DNA from: Leucobacter aridicollis
GTDB taxonomy: Bacteria > Actinomycetota > Actinomycetes > Actinomycetales > Microbacteriaceae
NCBI RefSeq assembly: GCF_024399335.1
Contig: NZ_CP075339.1
Location: forward strand, 930,001 to 994,000
DNA length: 64,000 nucleotides
Direction of reading: 5' to 3'
Shown here in pieces: positions 1 to 8,302 of this stretch. Position 1 is the stretch's first letter; every line of letters begins with the position of its first letter. The notes under the pieces are model-generated. The model saw only the letters and a list, made by a program, of their open reading frames with translations, made no database searches and was not told the DNA's origin. The position numbers and the translations under genes were made by a program.

Positions 1-877
1 GGGACTTGGTCTTCTCGGCGCTGCGATACTTGGCAGGGTCGACGACCGAATGGCCCTTCAGTCGCTCGCTCACGGCTTCAAGGAGGAACGGCGAGCCCGA
101 CCGCGCGCTCGAAAGTGCGCGCTGCATCGCGTCGCGCACGGCGAGCGGGTCGGTCCCGTCGACCCGCTCCGCAGGCATCCGATAGGACGCGGCGCGCTTG
201 TAGAGCTCTGGTTCGCCCGATGACTCCTCGACGGTTGTTCCCATGCCCAGGCCGTTGTTCACGACGACGAACACGACGGGCAGCCGCCAGATTGCTGCAA
301 GGTTGAGTGACTCGTGAAACGCGCCGATATTCGTGGTGCCGTCTCCCATAATGCAGACGACTGCCTCGCGACCGCCGCGATAATCGATTGCAAGCGCAGC
401 ACCCGTGGCGAGCGGAAGCTGGCCACCAACAATGCCGTAGCCGCCGAGCAGCCTCGCTTCGACATCGAACAGGTGCATTGACCCGCCCCAGCCTTTCGAG
501 ACTCCACCGGAGCGGCCGTAGAGCTCCGCCATGATGCGGCCGGGATCGATGCCTTTGCTGAGTGCGTATCCGTGTTCGCGATAGTTGGTGAACAGGTAGT
601 CTGTGCGTTCCATCGCGGCGAGGACGCCGACGACGGTTGCCTCCTCGCCGAGGTTCAGGTGGCAGTAGCCTCCGATTTCTGCCTGCGTATAGGCGCGCGC
701 GGCGCGCTCTTCGAACCGGCGAATCAGCACCATCTCCCTGTACATGCCGAGGAGGGCGCCGTCGTCGATCGTGTCAGCTATCTGGTCTGGAGACGACGTT
801 GCCTTCGGTGTCCGGGGCGCCCTGTTTCGCCTCGTCTGTGGCTTCGTCTGTGGCTTCGCTTGTGGCTGTGCTCCCAC
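1..877 (-). CDS. 2-oxoacid (pyruvate/acetoin-type) dehydrogenase E1 component, alpha subunit, 3' end cut by window
   Basis: Thiamine-diphosphate-dependent E1 alpha subunit that decarboxylates a 2-oxoacid and passes the acyl group to lipoyl-E2. The reverse strand reads open from a GTG at 877 to the window edge. The ThDP motif GDGTTNIGAFHE starts near residue 178, and the typical TNYREHG and GGYGIVGGQLPLATG segments precede it. The start is GTG with GAGGAG seven bases upstream. The first 25 or so residues are a Lys/Pro/Gln/Thr-rich tail encoded by an imperfect repeat, unlike the conserved core. The E1 beta partner should lie beyond base 1. It diverges from a TetR gene across a strong palindrome, so TetR control is likely (inference). 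Pyruvate versus acetoin specificity cannot be read from the sequence. Confidence 0.9.
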   Translation of the reverse strand, partial: MGAQPQAKPQTKPQTRRNRAPRTPKATSSPDQIADTIDDGALLGMYREMVLIRRFEERAARAYTQAEIGGYCHLNLGEEATVVGVLAAMERTDYLFTNYREHGYALSKGIDPGRIMAELYGRSGGVSKGWGGSMHLFDVEARLLGGYGIVGGQLPLATGAALAIDYRGGREAVVCIMGDGTTNIGAFHESLNLAAIWRLPVVFVVVNNGLGMGTTVEESSGEPELYKRAASYRMPAERVDGTDPLAVRDAMQRALSSARSGSPFLLEAVSERLKGHSVVDPAKYRSAEKTKS

Positions 878-932
878 GTGTGAACTCCTCACGAGCTTCC
901 GCGTGTCGCCACGTGCAGTGGCGACCCAATAT

Positions 933-956
933 TAATGAAACGAAATCGTATCATTA
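933..956. promoter_or_regulatory. Palindromic operator between E1-alpha and TetR genes
   Basis: A 24-bp near-perfect inverted repeat in the only AT-rich stretch between the divergent genes. The outer arms are TAATGA (933-938) and TCATTA (951-956), and the inner arms are ACGA and TCGT. Ten of twelve base pairs are symmetric. Size and position fit a TetR dimer-pair site. Predicted target of the regulator at 1020. Confidence 0.75.
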
Positions 957-1019
957 TAGAATGGAGGTCGGCGCCGAGCTTCGCGACTGCGAGGACGCGC
1001 TGCGCGAGAGGGGTGTGAG

Positions 1020-1604
1020 ATGAGCGCGAGTGGCGAGCGGCGCAAACGGGGGCGCCCGACTGAGGCTGAGCGGCTGACGCGGCGCGATCACATCCTCGAC
1101 GCTGCGCTCCAGGCATTCATCTCGCGCGGTTATGGGGCGGTAACGATCGATGAGGTCGCGCTCGCCGCCCAGGTGACGAAACGCACGATCTACTCATACT
1201 TCGGCGACAAGGCGGGCATCTTCACCGCTGTCATCGAGCGTTTCCGCGCTGCGGCGGCCGAAGTTCAGAGCGACAATATCGTCGATACCGCGACACGCAT
1301 AGTCGAAGTGTTGTTCTCCGACGCCGCCGTTGGAATGCACAGGCTGATGATTGCCGAGGCCTCGCAATTTCCCGACCTTGCGGCAGGCTTCTACGAAAGT
1401 GGGCCGCGTGGCTACGTCGCGTTGCTCGCAGAACACCTGCCAGGAGATCGGGCGGAACGGGAAGTTGTGGCGGAGGCGTTGTTTGGGGTGCTTCTCGGAG
1501 AGCCACATAGGCGCAGGCTGCTGGGGCTCCAGAGTGAGCCGGATCCGGCAGTAGCGCGAGCGCACGCTGAGCGGGCGCTCGCGCTACTGCGAGTAGGTGA
1601 GTGA
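1020..1604 (+). CDS. TetR/AcrR-family transcriptional regulator
   Basis: A 194-residue DNA-binding repressor. Residues about 20-65 form the TetR helix-turn-helix (ILDAALQAF, then VTKRTIYSYFGDKAGIF), followed by a helical ligand domain with the AefR-like segment LMIAEASQFPDLAAGFYESG. A basic tail precedes the HTH. The ATG at 1020 follows a GAGAGGGG ribosome site. It is divergent from the E1-alpha gene and the palindrome at 933-956 lies between them, so it probably represses that operon and itself. The inducer is unknown; a 2-oxoacid or acetoin-type compound would fit the neighbour, but that is inference. Confidence 0.88.
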   Translation: MSASGERRKRGRPTEAERLTRRDHILDAALQAFISRGYGAVTIDEVALAAQVTKRTIYSYFGDKAGIFTAVIERFRAAAAEVQSDNIVDTATRIVEVLFSDAAVGMHRLMIAEASQFPDLAAGFYESGPRGYVALLAEHLPGDRAEREVVAEALFGVLLGEPHRRRLLGLQSEPDPAVARAHAERALALLRVGE

Positions 1605-1628
1605 GGATAAGCTGACGCGTGCCCGGTG

Positions 1629-2174
1629 CTAGTTGCCCGTCGGGGCCGCGTCGTAGGTTACCCAGCTCGCCCGAGTTGCGAGCGTGTTGTAGAGCGCCTG
1701 CGCCTGGTGGTTGTCTTCGGCTGTGACCCACTGGACGCCCGCGCGCCCCTCGGCTGCAGCCATGTCTGTGAGCCTGCCAATGAGCGCGCGGCCCACGCCC
1801 CTTCCGCGAGCGGCGGGCGTGGTGAAGAGGTCGTCGAGGAAGATGCTTGTCGTCCCTGTGTAGGGCGACGAGAACCGGCGGTGGTGGGCGAACCCAAGGA
1901 CCTCTCCGTCGACCTCTGCGACGAGCGCATCGCACTCGTGTCGCGGATCCATGAACCATCCCCAGGCTCGCGAGACGACCTCTTCGGACTCTGCGAGCCT
2001 GTAGAACTCGCGGTATGCCCGGAAGTGAGCGCGCCACTGGGTTTCGTCGGCTGGCGCAAGCGGGCGGACCGTTGGTGGGGCGAAGCCCGGTGCGGTTGCG
2101 GCGAAGGCGACGGCCGCCGCGGTTGACAGTAACGGTGTTGCGGAATTATCAGTAACGTTATTAACTAGGTTCAT
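1629..2174 (-). CDS. GNAT-family N-acetyltransferase
   Basis: Acetyl-CoA-dependent acyltransferase of the GNAT fold. The core runs from PTVRPLAPADETQW to the C-terminus, with motif A as LDDLFTTPAARGRGVGRALIGRL (acetyl-CoA pyrophosphate loop R/Q-x-x-G-x-G/A) and motif B VQWVTAEDNHQAQALYN. The only ATG or GTG in frame upstream of the domain is the ATG at 2174, giving 181 residues with a 30-residue leader that has no domain match. That ATG overlaps the start of the divergent MocR gene within a single CATG. A CTG start inside the leader cannot be excluded. Substrate unknown; regulation by the neighbouring MocR protein is plausible from position. Confidence 0.8.
   Translation of the reverse strand: MNLVNNVTDNSATPLLSTAAAVAFAATAPGFAPPTVRPLAPADETQWRAHFRAYREFYRLAESEEVVSRAWGWFMDPRHECDALVAEVDGEVLGFAHHRRFSSPYTGTTSIFLDDLFTTPAARGRGVGRALIGRLTDMAAAEGRAGVQWVTAEDNHQAQALYNTLATRASWVTYDAAPTGN
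2138..2166 (+). promoter_or_regulatory. Putative promoter of the first MocR gene, with CAGTAACG direct repeats
   Basis: TTGCGG (2138-2143), 17 bp, TTAACT (2161-2166), then six bases to the ATG at 2173, consistent with a leaderless mRNA. An alternative is TTGACA at 2123-2128 with TTATCA at 2146-2151. Two direct copies of CAGTAACG (2127-2134 and 2150-2157 approximately) lie in the same region, the arrangement usual for MocR binding sites. Confidence 0.45.
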
Positions 2175-3555
2175 GTCCAAGGATAACAGAAGCTCGGCGG
2201 TGGCAGCGCAGATCCGCGCCGAGATCGCCGACCTATCCCCGGGAGACAAGCTTCCAGGGGTGCGGGAGCTCGCCAGCAGATTCAAGGCGAGCGCGGCCAC
2301 AATCTCCGAGGCGCTCGCCGAGCTCAGCGCGCTCGGGCTCGTGCGCGCCGAGCCAGGCCGGGGAACGTTCGTGGCGCGGCGCGAACCCATCCGCGAGGCT
2401 GACTACTCGTGGCAAACCCAAGCGCTCGGGCCCGCCCGGGTCGACGCAGATCGCGCCTCACGGCTCGGTGGGTACGGGACCCCGCAGCACGTGCCGCTCT
2501 CCTGGGGATACCTCGCGCCCGAGCTCGTGCCGGGCGGTGAGCTCACACGGATAACTGCCCGCGTCGCAAAACACTCGCGCTCGTGGCAGATGACGCCCGT
2601 CGCGGGATCGCCAGATCTGCGCAGGGTCATCGCCGCCGACTACACGGCAGATCCAGGCGATGTGCTCATCGTTCCCGGTGGCCAACAGGGGCTCGCGTAC
2701 GCGCTACGAACCCTCAGCGAGCCGGGCGGCCACGTCATCACCGAAAGCCCGAGCTATCCCGGCGTTATCCTCGCAGCGCAGAGCGCCGGGCTGACAGTGA
2801 GCTCGGTTCCCGCCGACGCGCACGGGATCCGGATCGAGGCGCTCGCCGACGAACTCGAGCGCACCCGCGCCCGCGTGGTCTATGTGCAGCCCACGTACGC
2901 GAACCCGACCGGGGCGGTGCTCGCCCCCGAACGCCGCACGGCGCTCATCGAGCTTGCCGCAAAGCACGGCGCGTTCGTCGTGGAGGATGACTGGGCGCGC
3001 TATATCAACCTCGACGAGAAGGCCCCGCGGCCAGTGTTCGTCGACGATCCCAACGGCCACGTCGTGACGGTGACGACGCTCTCGAAGCCAGTGTCGCCCG
3101 GACTGCGGCTCGGCGCCGTGATCGCGCGCGGACCAGCGGGGGAGCGACTCCAGGCCGCGCGCGCCGCCGAAGATCTGTGCGTCTCACCGCTCACCCAGGA
3201 GGTGACCCACGCCCTGCTCACCTCGCAGGCGTGGGTGCGACATCGGGGACGACTCAGTGCCGAGCTCACGGCGCGGCGAGACGCGCTCGTGCGGGCGATC
3301 CACACGTACCTCCCTGACGTCACACTGCAGTCGATCCCGCGTGGTGGATTGCACATGTGGGGGAGGCTGCCGGAGTTCGCGCGCTCCCGCGAGGTTGCCG
3401 AGAACGCATACGCCGCGGGGGTGCTCGTCGGCGACGGAAGGCATTTCTTCGTGAACGAGCCCTCCGGGCAGTACCTGCGCTTCTCGTTCGGCGCGGCGAC
3501 CGAAGCGCAGGCCGCCGAGGGTGCCCGGTTGTTGGCGCGGGTGCTCGAGACCTAA
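2173..3555 (+). CDS. MocR-type regulator: GntR winged helix fused to a fold-type I aminotransferase domain
   Basis: A 460-residue PLP-binding transcription factor. Residues 1-75 are a GntR winged helix (KLPGVRELASRFKASAATIS, then GLVRAEPGRGTFV). Residues about 110-455 are an aminotransferase-like domain with VIVPGGQQGLAYALRTL, YVQPTYANPTGAVL, VVEDDWARY and the Schiff-base lysine Lys305 in TLSKPVSPGLRLG, so PLP binding should be intact. It is divergent from the GNAT gene and overlaps it by two bases at the CATG. A second MocR gene at 11954 has the same arrangement. MocR proteins usually control the gene read away from them, so the GNAT gene is the likeliest target, with the 2-oxoacid dehydrogenase operon downstream as an alternative. 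Confidence 0.9.
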   Translation: MSKDNRSSAVAAQIRAEIADLSPGDKLPGVRELASRFKASAATISEALAELSALGLVRAEPGRGTFVARREPIREADYSWQTQALGPARVDADRASRLGGYGTPQHVPLSWGYLAPELVPGGELTRITARVAKHSRSWQMTPVAGSPDLRRVIAADYTADPGDVLIVPGGQQGLAYALRTLSEPGGHVITESPSYPGVILAAQSAGLTVSSVPADAHGIRIEALADELERTRARVVYVQPTYANPTGAVLAPERRTALIELAAKHGAFVVEDDWARYINLDEKAPRPVFVDDPNGHVVTVTTLSKPVSPGLRLGAVIARGPAGERLQAARAAEDLCVSPLTQEVTHALLTSQAWVRHRGRLSAELTARRDALVRAIHTYLPDVTLQSIPRGGLHMWGRLPEFARSREVAENAYAAGVLVGDGRHFFVNEPSGQYLRFSFGAATEAQAAEGARLLARVLET

Positions 3556-3565
3556 GCCGTTTGTC

Positions 3566-3587
3566 CCCGCCGCAAGCGGGTTGTTCT
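3566..3587 (+). terminator. Short terminator after the first MocR gene
   Basis: CCCGC (3566-3570) and GCGGG (3576-3580) form a 5-bp stem, followed by the T-rich stretch TTGTTCT. It lies 11 bp past the stop codon. Weak but in the right place. Confidence 0.4.
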
Positions 3588-3660
3588 GATCGCCAAAGTG
3601 AGGGGCAAAAGTTGGCCGTTCATGCCATGGCCTTTCACTGCTTCGCGCGATAGTGTGAGG

Positions 3661-3681
3661 CTCACAAGTGACCCTTGTGAG
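3661..3681. promoter_or_regulatory. Palindromic operator upstream of the E1/E2 operon
   Basis: Perfect 8-bp inverted repeat CTCACAAG (3661-3668), five-base spacer, CTTGTGAG (3674-3681), about 105 bp before the E1-alpha start and just after a -10-like TAGTGT (3651-3656). Position around the expected transcription start suggests a repressor site. The cognate regulator is not evident; the rest of the 230-bp gap shows nothing else. Confidence 0.55.
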
Positions 3682-3785
3682 TGCTTCGACGGCGAAGACG
3701 ACGCATCTTTGTTGCCGAGGCGCTGAGCACCACTGAGTGCTCCGAGTACCACCAGAGCAATCCCAAACAAGGAGCGTGAACGTCA

Positions 3786-4949
3786 ATGGGGATCAATATC
3801 CATGATCCAGAACCCATTCGCTTTCTCGACGCAGACGGAACGTTTGCGCCGAACGAGAGTGCGGCGGAGTATCTCAGCGAGATCGATGATCTCGCTGTTG
3901 AAGAAGTCCAAGAGTGGTACAGGTCGATGGCCCGCAGCCGTGCTTTCGACACAGAGTGCACAAACCTCCAGCGTCAGGGCCAGCTCGCGCTGTGGGCACC
4001 GAACCTTGGCCAGGAGGGCTGTCAGGTCGGGCTCGCGTACGCGACCGAACCAGACGACCACCTGTTCCCCACCTACCGAGAGCACGCCGTCGCCGACGTC
4101 CGCGGGGTACCGTTTCTCGATCTCGCGGCCCAGTTCCGCGGGCTCACACACGGCGGATGGGACGTCAACGACCCAAAGAACGGCAACTTCCACCTCTACA
4201 CAGTCGTGCTCGGCGCGCAGGCGCAGCACGCGCAGGGCTTCGCGCTCGGCATGCTGCTCGACGCAAAACGCAAGGCCGGAAACACCGCGCTGGATCCGAA
4301 TGAGGCCGGCACCCGCACTGAGCGTGGCGTGATGTGCTTCTACGGCGATGGCACCACAAGCCAGGGCGAGGCAAACGAAGCGCTCGTCTTCGCGCAGAGC
4401 TACCAGTCTCCAGTCGTCTTCGTCGTGCAGAACAACCAGTACGCGATCTCGGTTCCAGTGGCCCGCCAGAGCCGCACCCCGCTCTACCGACGTGCGCTCG
4501 GATTCGGTATTCAGTCGGTGCAGATCGACGGCAATGACGTGCTCGCCTCCTACGCCGTCGGCCGCCGCTTCATGCGCGACGCGCGTGAGGGCCGCGGCCC
4601 GGGCTACATCGAAGCCCTGACCTACCGCGTTGGCGCGCACACAACGAGCGATGACCCGACCCGCTACCGGGAGAACGAAGAGCTCGAAGAGTGGAAGACG
4701 AAGGATCCGCTCGCCCGTGCCGCCGGATACCTCCGCTCACTCGGAGTCACGGACGAGACGATCGCAGAGATTGACGCCGAAGCCGCCGCTCACGCGCGCG
4801 TCGTCCGCGAGGAGATCCTCGCGCTCCCCGCGTCGAAGCCCGACGAGATCTTCGACTACGTCTACGCAGAGCCGCACCCGCGCATCGACGAACAGCAGAC
4901 CTGGATGCACGCCTACGAAGCGTCGTTCGCAGAGGAGGTGGCCTCATGA
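3786..4949 (+). CDS. 2-oxoacid dehydrogenase E1 component, alpha subunit (branched-chain or pyruvate type)
   Basis: Alpha subunit of the heterotetrameric E1 that decarboxylates a 2-oxoacid with ThDP. It has 387 residues, normal for the family. LFPTYREHAV (93-102) and the ThDP/Mg motif starting GDGTTSQGEANEA at 187 and ending at Asn216-Asn217 are intact, as is the phosphorylation-loop-like YRVGAHTTSDDPTRYR. The stop overlaps the E1-beta start as ATGA, so translation is coupled. AAGGAG lies upstream of the ATG at a long spacing. The head LWAPNLGQEG and Gly/Trp-rich GGWDVND region look more like branched-chain 2-oxoacid dehydrogenase than PDH, but substrate assignment needs phylogeny. It is a different lineage from the E1-alpha at 1-877. 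Confidence 0.92.
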   Translation: MGINIHDPEPIRFLDADGTFAPNESAAEYLSEIDDLAVEEVQEWYRSMARSRAFDTECTNLQRQGQLALWAPNLGQEGCQVGLAYATEPDDHLFPTYREHAVADVRGVPFLDLAAQFRGLTHGGWDVNDPKNGNFHLYTVVLGAQAQHAQGFALGMLLDAKRKAGNTALDPNEAGTRTERGVMCFYGDGTTSQGEANEALVFAQSYQSPVVFVVQNNQYAISVPVARQSRTPLYRRALGFGIQSVQIDGNDVLASYAVGRRFMRDAREGRGPGYIEALTYRVGAHTTSDDPTRYRENEELEEWKTKDPLARAAGYLRSLGVTDETIAEIDAEAAAHARVVREEILALPASKPDEIFDYVYAEPHPRIDEQQTWMHAYEASFAEEVAS

Positions 4950-5938
4950 GCCAGTCACAGGAGACCACATCACTCGCGATCGCCCGTGCGATCAACGCAG
5001 GCCTCCGCGAGGCGCTGTCCAAGGACGACAACGTCGTGCTGCTCGGGCAAGACATCGGCGCCCTCGGCGGCGTCTTCCGTGTGACAGACGCGCTCGCGAA
5101 AGACTTCGGAACCGCCCGCGTGCTCGACATGCCGCTCGCCGAGGCAGGCATCCTCGGATCGGCAGTCGGCCTCGCGATGAGTGGCTTCCGCCCCGTCGCC
5201 GAGATCCAGTTCGATGGCTTCGTGTTTCCGGCGATGAACCAGCTCGTCACCCAGCTTGCGAAGCTGCGAAACCGCTCGGCCGGCACCATGAACATGCCAG
5301 TCGTGCTGCGCCTGCCCTACGGCGGCCACATTGGTGCTGTCGAACACCACCAGGAGAGCCCGGAGGCGTACTTCGCCCACACCGCCGGCCTGCGTGTTGT
5401 CAGCCCGGCGAACGCGAACGACGCCTACTGGATGATCCAGCAGGCGATCGAGTCTGAGGATCCCGTGATCTTCCTTGAGCCCAAGGCCAAGTACTGGCAG
5501 AAGGGTGAGGTGCGCCTCGACCGCCCCGCCGCGAAGCTCCACGAGACGCTCGTCGCCCGCGAGGGGAGCGACGTGACCCTCGTTGGGTTCGGCGCGATGG
5601 TGACGACCCTGCTGCAGGCCGCAGAAATCGCCAAGTCCGAGGGCGTCAGCGCCGAGGTCATTGACCTGCGCACAGTCTCACCGATCGACTACGGGCCCAT
5701 CATCGCATCCGTGCGCAAGACCGGCCGCGTTGTCGTCGCTCAGGAGGCGCCCGAGAACGCTAGCGTCGGCTCCGAGATCGCCGCGACGCTGAGCGAACGC
5801 TGCTTCCTTTCCCTCGAGGCCCCGGTGCTCAGGGTTTCGGGCTACGACACTCCGTTCCCGCCTGCCGGGAACGAGAGCCATTACCTGCCCGATGCTGATC
5901 GCGTGCTTGAAGCCGTCGATCGCGCACTGAACTACTAG
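4946..5938 (+). CDS. 2-oxoacid dehydrogenase E1 component, beta subunit
   Basis: 330-residue beta subunit that completes the E1 active site with the alpha subunit. The N-terminal transketolase pyrimidine domain has VVLLGQDIGALGGVFRVT and MPLAEAGILGSAVGLAM, with EIQFDGFVFPAMNQLVTQ as the subunit-contact region and LPYGGHIGAVEHHQESPEAYF carrying the active-site histidines. The C-terminal transketolase domain has VTLVGFGAMV and AEVIDLRTVSPIDY. It overlaps E1-alpha by 4 bp (ATGA) and precedes E2 by 28 bp, forming one operon. Confidence 0.93.
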   Translation: MSQSQETTSLAIARAINAGLREALSKDDNVVLLGQDIGALGGVFRVTDALAKDFGTARVLDMPLAEAGILGSAVGLAMSGFRPVAEIQFDGFVFPAMNQLVTQLAKLRNRSAGTMNMPVVLRLPYGGHIGAVEHHQESPEAYFAHTAGLRVVSPANANDAYWMIQQAIESEDPVIFLEPKAKYWQKGEVRLDRPAAKLHETLVAREGSDVTLVGFGAMVTTLLQAAEIAKSEGVSAEVIDLRTVSPIDYGPIIASVRKTGRVVVAQEAPENASVGSEIAATLSERCFLSLEAPVLRVSGYDTPFPPAGNESHYLPDADRVLEAVDRALNY

Positions 5939-5966
5939 ACAGCGCGCCGCGCTGAGAGGGTAAGAC

Positions 5967-7355
5967 ATGAGTAAGAATGAATTTGCGCTCCCCGACGTGG
6001 GGGAGGGCTTGACCGAAGCCGAGATCGTCACCTGGGCAGTGAAGCCAGGCGACACCGTGCACCTGAACCAGGTGATCTGCGAGATCGAGACCGCGAAGTC
6101 GCTCGTTGAGATCCCGTCGCCGTTCGAGGGTGAGATCGCCGAGCTGCTCGTTGAGACCGGGACGACGGTGCCCGTGGGCACCGCGATCCTCAGGATGGTT
6201 GGCGACGACGCCGATCCTGGTCCCGCCACCGCCCCCGCTGAGCCGGCCTCTTCCGAGGGCGAATCCGCAGGTGCGGCGCACGCGGCTGACGCGGCCGCCG
6301 CCGCTGAGCCAGCTAGCGCCGCCCCAGCAGCGGCGGACGACGAAAACTCGGGTGCCGTGCTCGTCGGGTACGGCACCGGCGGGGCAGTGAAGAGTCGCCG
6401 CAAGCCTGGCGGGCAACCGCTCGTCGTGGTGGGACCGGCCGAGACCGCCGAGCCCCCTGCCGCGGGCAAAGTGTATGTGAAGCCACCCGTGCGCAAACTT
6501 GCCAAGGACCTCGGCATTGACCTCGCGCGGGTCGCGGGTTCGGGCGCGGGCGGCGAGATCCTTCGCGACGATGTGCACGCAGCGGCGAGCGGCGCAGGCA
6601 CCTCAGGATCGGGCGCGACGGCAGGCGAACTTCGCATGGCGACGAGCGGATTCGTCTCGGGTGGCGCGCGCGAGGAGCGGGTGCCCGTGAAGGGAATCCG
6701 TAAGGTCGTCGCGGCGGCGATGGTCGAGAGCAAGTTCACGGCCCCGCACACCTCAGTGTTTGTCGAGGTCGATGCGACGCGCACGATGAAGTTCGTCAAG
6801 CGGCTCAAGCAAAACGAGGCGTTCGCGGACGTACGAGTGTCGCCACTTCTCGTCATGGCGCGTGCAGTGATCTGGGCGCTCGCTCGAAACCCCGAGGTGA
6901 ACTCGGCTTGGGCGGGCGACGAGATCATCCGCCGCAACTACGTGAACCTCGGCATTGCAGCCGCGACGCCCCGTGGGCTCGTCGTGCCGAACATCAAGGA
7001 TGCGCACGAGCTGTCGCTCCTCGAACTCGCCGAGGCGATCGGCACGCTCACACAGCGCGCCCGTCAGGGAGCGACCCAGCCAGCCGAGATGCAGCAGGGC
7101 ACAGTGACGATCACCAACGTCGGCGTGTTCGGGGTCGACTTCGGGCTGCCGATCTTGAACCCCGGCGAGACTGCGATCGTCGCCATGGGCTCGATCAAAG
7201 AAAAGCCATGGGTTGTGAAGGGCAAGGTTCGCCCGCGCATGGTGACCACGGTCGGAGGCTCGTTCGATCACCGCGTCATCGACGGCGACGTGATCAGCAG
7301 GTTTATCGCAGACATCGCAGCCGTGCTTGAACGACCGGAACACCTGTTGAGCTAA
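5967..7355 (+). CDS. 2-oxoacid dehydrogenase E2 component (dihydrolipoamide acyltransferase)
   Basis: 462-residue core enzyme that carries the acyl group on a lipoyl arm and transfers it to CoA. Residues 1-80 are a single lipoyl domain with the lipoylated Lys44 in EIETAKSL. An Ala/Pro/Glu-rich linker follows (about 85-130). The peripheral subunit-binding domain, [19 protein letters not shown], spans about 170-210. The catalytic CAT domain runs from about 235 to the end with His435 and Asp439 in DHRVIDG. No E3 gene follows, so lipoamide dehydrogenase must be encoded elsewhere. Third gene of the operon, with a GAGAGGGTAAG site before its ATG. Confidence 0.93.
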   Translation: MSKNEFALPDVGEGLTEAEIVTWAVKPGDTVHLNQVICEIETAKSLVEIPSPFEGEIAELLVETGTTVPVGTAILRMVGDDADPGPATAPAEPASSEGESAGAAHAADAAAAAEPASAAPAAADDENSGAVLVGYGTGGAVKSRRKPGGQPLVVVGPAETAEPPAAGKVYVKPPVRKLAKDLGIDLARVAGSGAGGEILRDDVHAAASGAGTSGSGATAGELRMATSGFVSGGAREERVPVKGIRKVVAAAMVESKFTAPHTSVFVEVDATRTMKFVKRLKQNEAFADVRVSPLLVMARAVIWALARNPEVNSAWAGDEIIRRNYVNLGIAAATPRGLVVPNIKDAHELSLLELAEAIGTLTQRARQGATQPAEMQQGTVTITNVGVFGVDFGLPILNPGETAIVAMGSIKEKPWVVKGKVRPRMVTTVGGSFDHRVIDGDVISRFIADIAAVLERPEHLLS

Positions 7356-7391
7356 TTCGGCTGAACATCGCAGAGGAATCTCACACATTGG

Positions 7392-7422
7392 TTGACGGGC
7401 GCGCGGTGCCCACTCGTAGGAT
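7392..7422 (+). promoter_or_regulatory. Putative leaderless promoter of the enoyl-CoA hydratase gene
   Basis: TTGACG (7392-7397), 19 bp, TAGGAT (7417-7422), then six bases to the ATG at 7429. No Shine-Dalgarno sequence is present before this ATG, which fits a transcript beginning at the start codon. Confidence 0.5.
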
Positions 7423-7428
7423 CGCAGT

Positions 7429-8184
7429 ATGACTACTGCAGTGTTGCTGAGCATCGACAACGGGATCGCCCGAATCACCCTGAACCGGCCCGAGCGGCTG
7501 AATGCGTTCAACGACGAGATGGCTGAGGGGTGGGCGGCAGCCGCACAGGCTGCCGCCCAGTCCGACGACGCGCGCGCCATCATCATCGACGCCGCGGGCA
7601 GGGCGTTCTGCGCCGGGGGCGACGTGCAGGCGATGGCGCAGATGGACGAGCGCGCAGGTATGATCCGCGAGCTCGCACACCGCATCAACGACGGAATCCT
7701 CGCGCTGACGGAGTCGGCGAAGCCCGTCGTCGCGGCAGCCCACGGCACGACTGCGGGCGGCGGGCTCGGCATCCTCCTGTCGAGTGATTACGCCGTTATC
7801 GGTGAGTCGTCGCGCGTCGGCAGCGTCTACGGCGGCGTCGGACTCACGCCAGACCTGTCGGTGTCGGCCCAGCTCGCCGCGGCCGTCGGCGAACGCCGCG
7901 CCCTGCAACTGCTGCTGCAGGAGCGCCTGCTCTCGGCCGGCGAAGCAGTCGAGTGGGGGCTGGCCGCCGAGAAAGTCGCCGACGACAAGGTGGGGGAGCG
8001 CGCGAACGAGATCGCCGCGTTCTGGGCCCAAAACGCCCACGCGTACGGCGAAGCAAAGCGGCTCATCCGTTCCCGGCCGGAGCGCACGTTCCGCGAGCAG
8101 CTTGCCGAGGAGGCGAGCACGATCGCGGTCGCGTCGGAGAGCCCCGAGGGTGACAAGCGCATCCGGGCGTTCGCATCGCGCTAG
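7429..8184 (+). CDS. Enoyl-CoA hydratase/isomerase family protein
   Basis: 251-residue crotonase-fold enzyme, normal length. The signature runs from ITLNRPERLNAFNDEM through AIIIDAAGRAFCAGGDVQAM (oxyanion-hole CAGGD) to AAAHGTTAGGGLGILLSSDY, the second oxyanion element. The usual hydratase glutamates are not both obvious: the stretch around residues 113-145 has SSRVGSVYGGVGLTPDLSVS, so isomerase, hydratase or thioesterase activity cannot be separated. It lies 73 bp after E2 but has its own promoter-like sequence. It may act in fatty or branched-chain acyl-CoA degradation downstream of the dehydrogenase. Confidence 0.87.
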   Translation: MTTAVLLSIDNGIARITLNRPERLNAFNDEMAEGWAAAAQAAAQSDDARAIIIDAAGRAFCAGGDVQAMAQMDERAGMIRELAHRINDGILALTESAKPVVAAAHGTTAGGGLGILLSSDYAVIGESSRVGSVYGGVGLTPDLSVSAQLAAAVGERRALQLLLQERLLSAGEAVEWGLAAEKVADDKVGERANEIAAFWAQNAHAYGEAKRLIRSRPERTFREQLAEEASTIAVASESPEGDKRIRAFASR

Positions 8185-8302
8185 CAGTGCAGGGCGGTCG
8201 ACGCCGCGTTGGGCCTGGCTGGGTGCCGACTCGGCAACCGGCGCTGCTTTGGCCTGCGCGAGGCGGCTGGTCGGATAGTGCCCGGCGTGGCATGCTGAGT
8301 GC

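Noticed and set aside
841-877. Repeat at the E1-alpha N-terminus as a regulatory element
   Set aside because: It lies in frame after the GTG and codes a Lys-Pro-Gln-Thr repeat, so it is a coding tail.
5678-6937. 419-codon minus-strand frame opposite E1-beta and E2
   Set aside because: Ser/Ala/Pro-rich antisense of two well-conserved enzymes.
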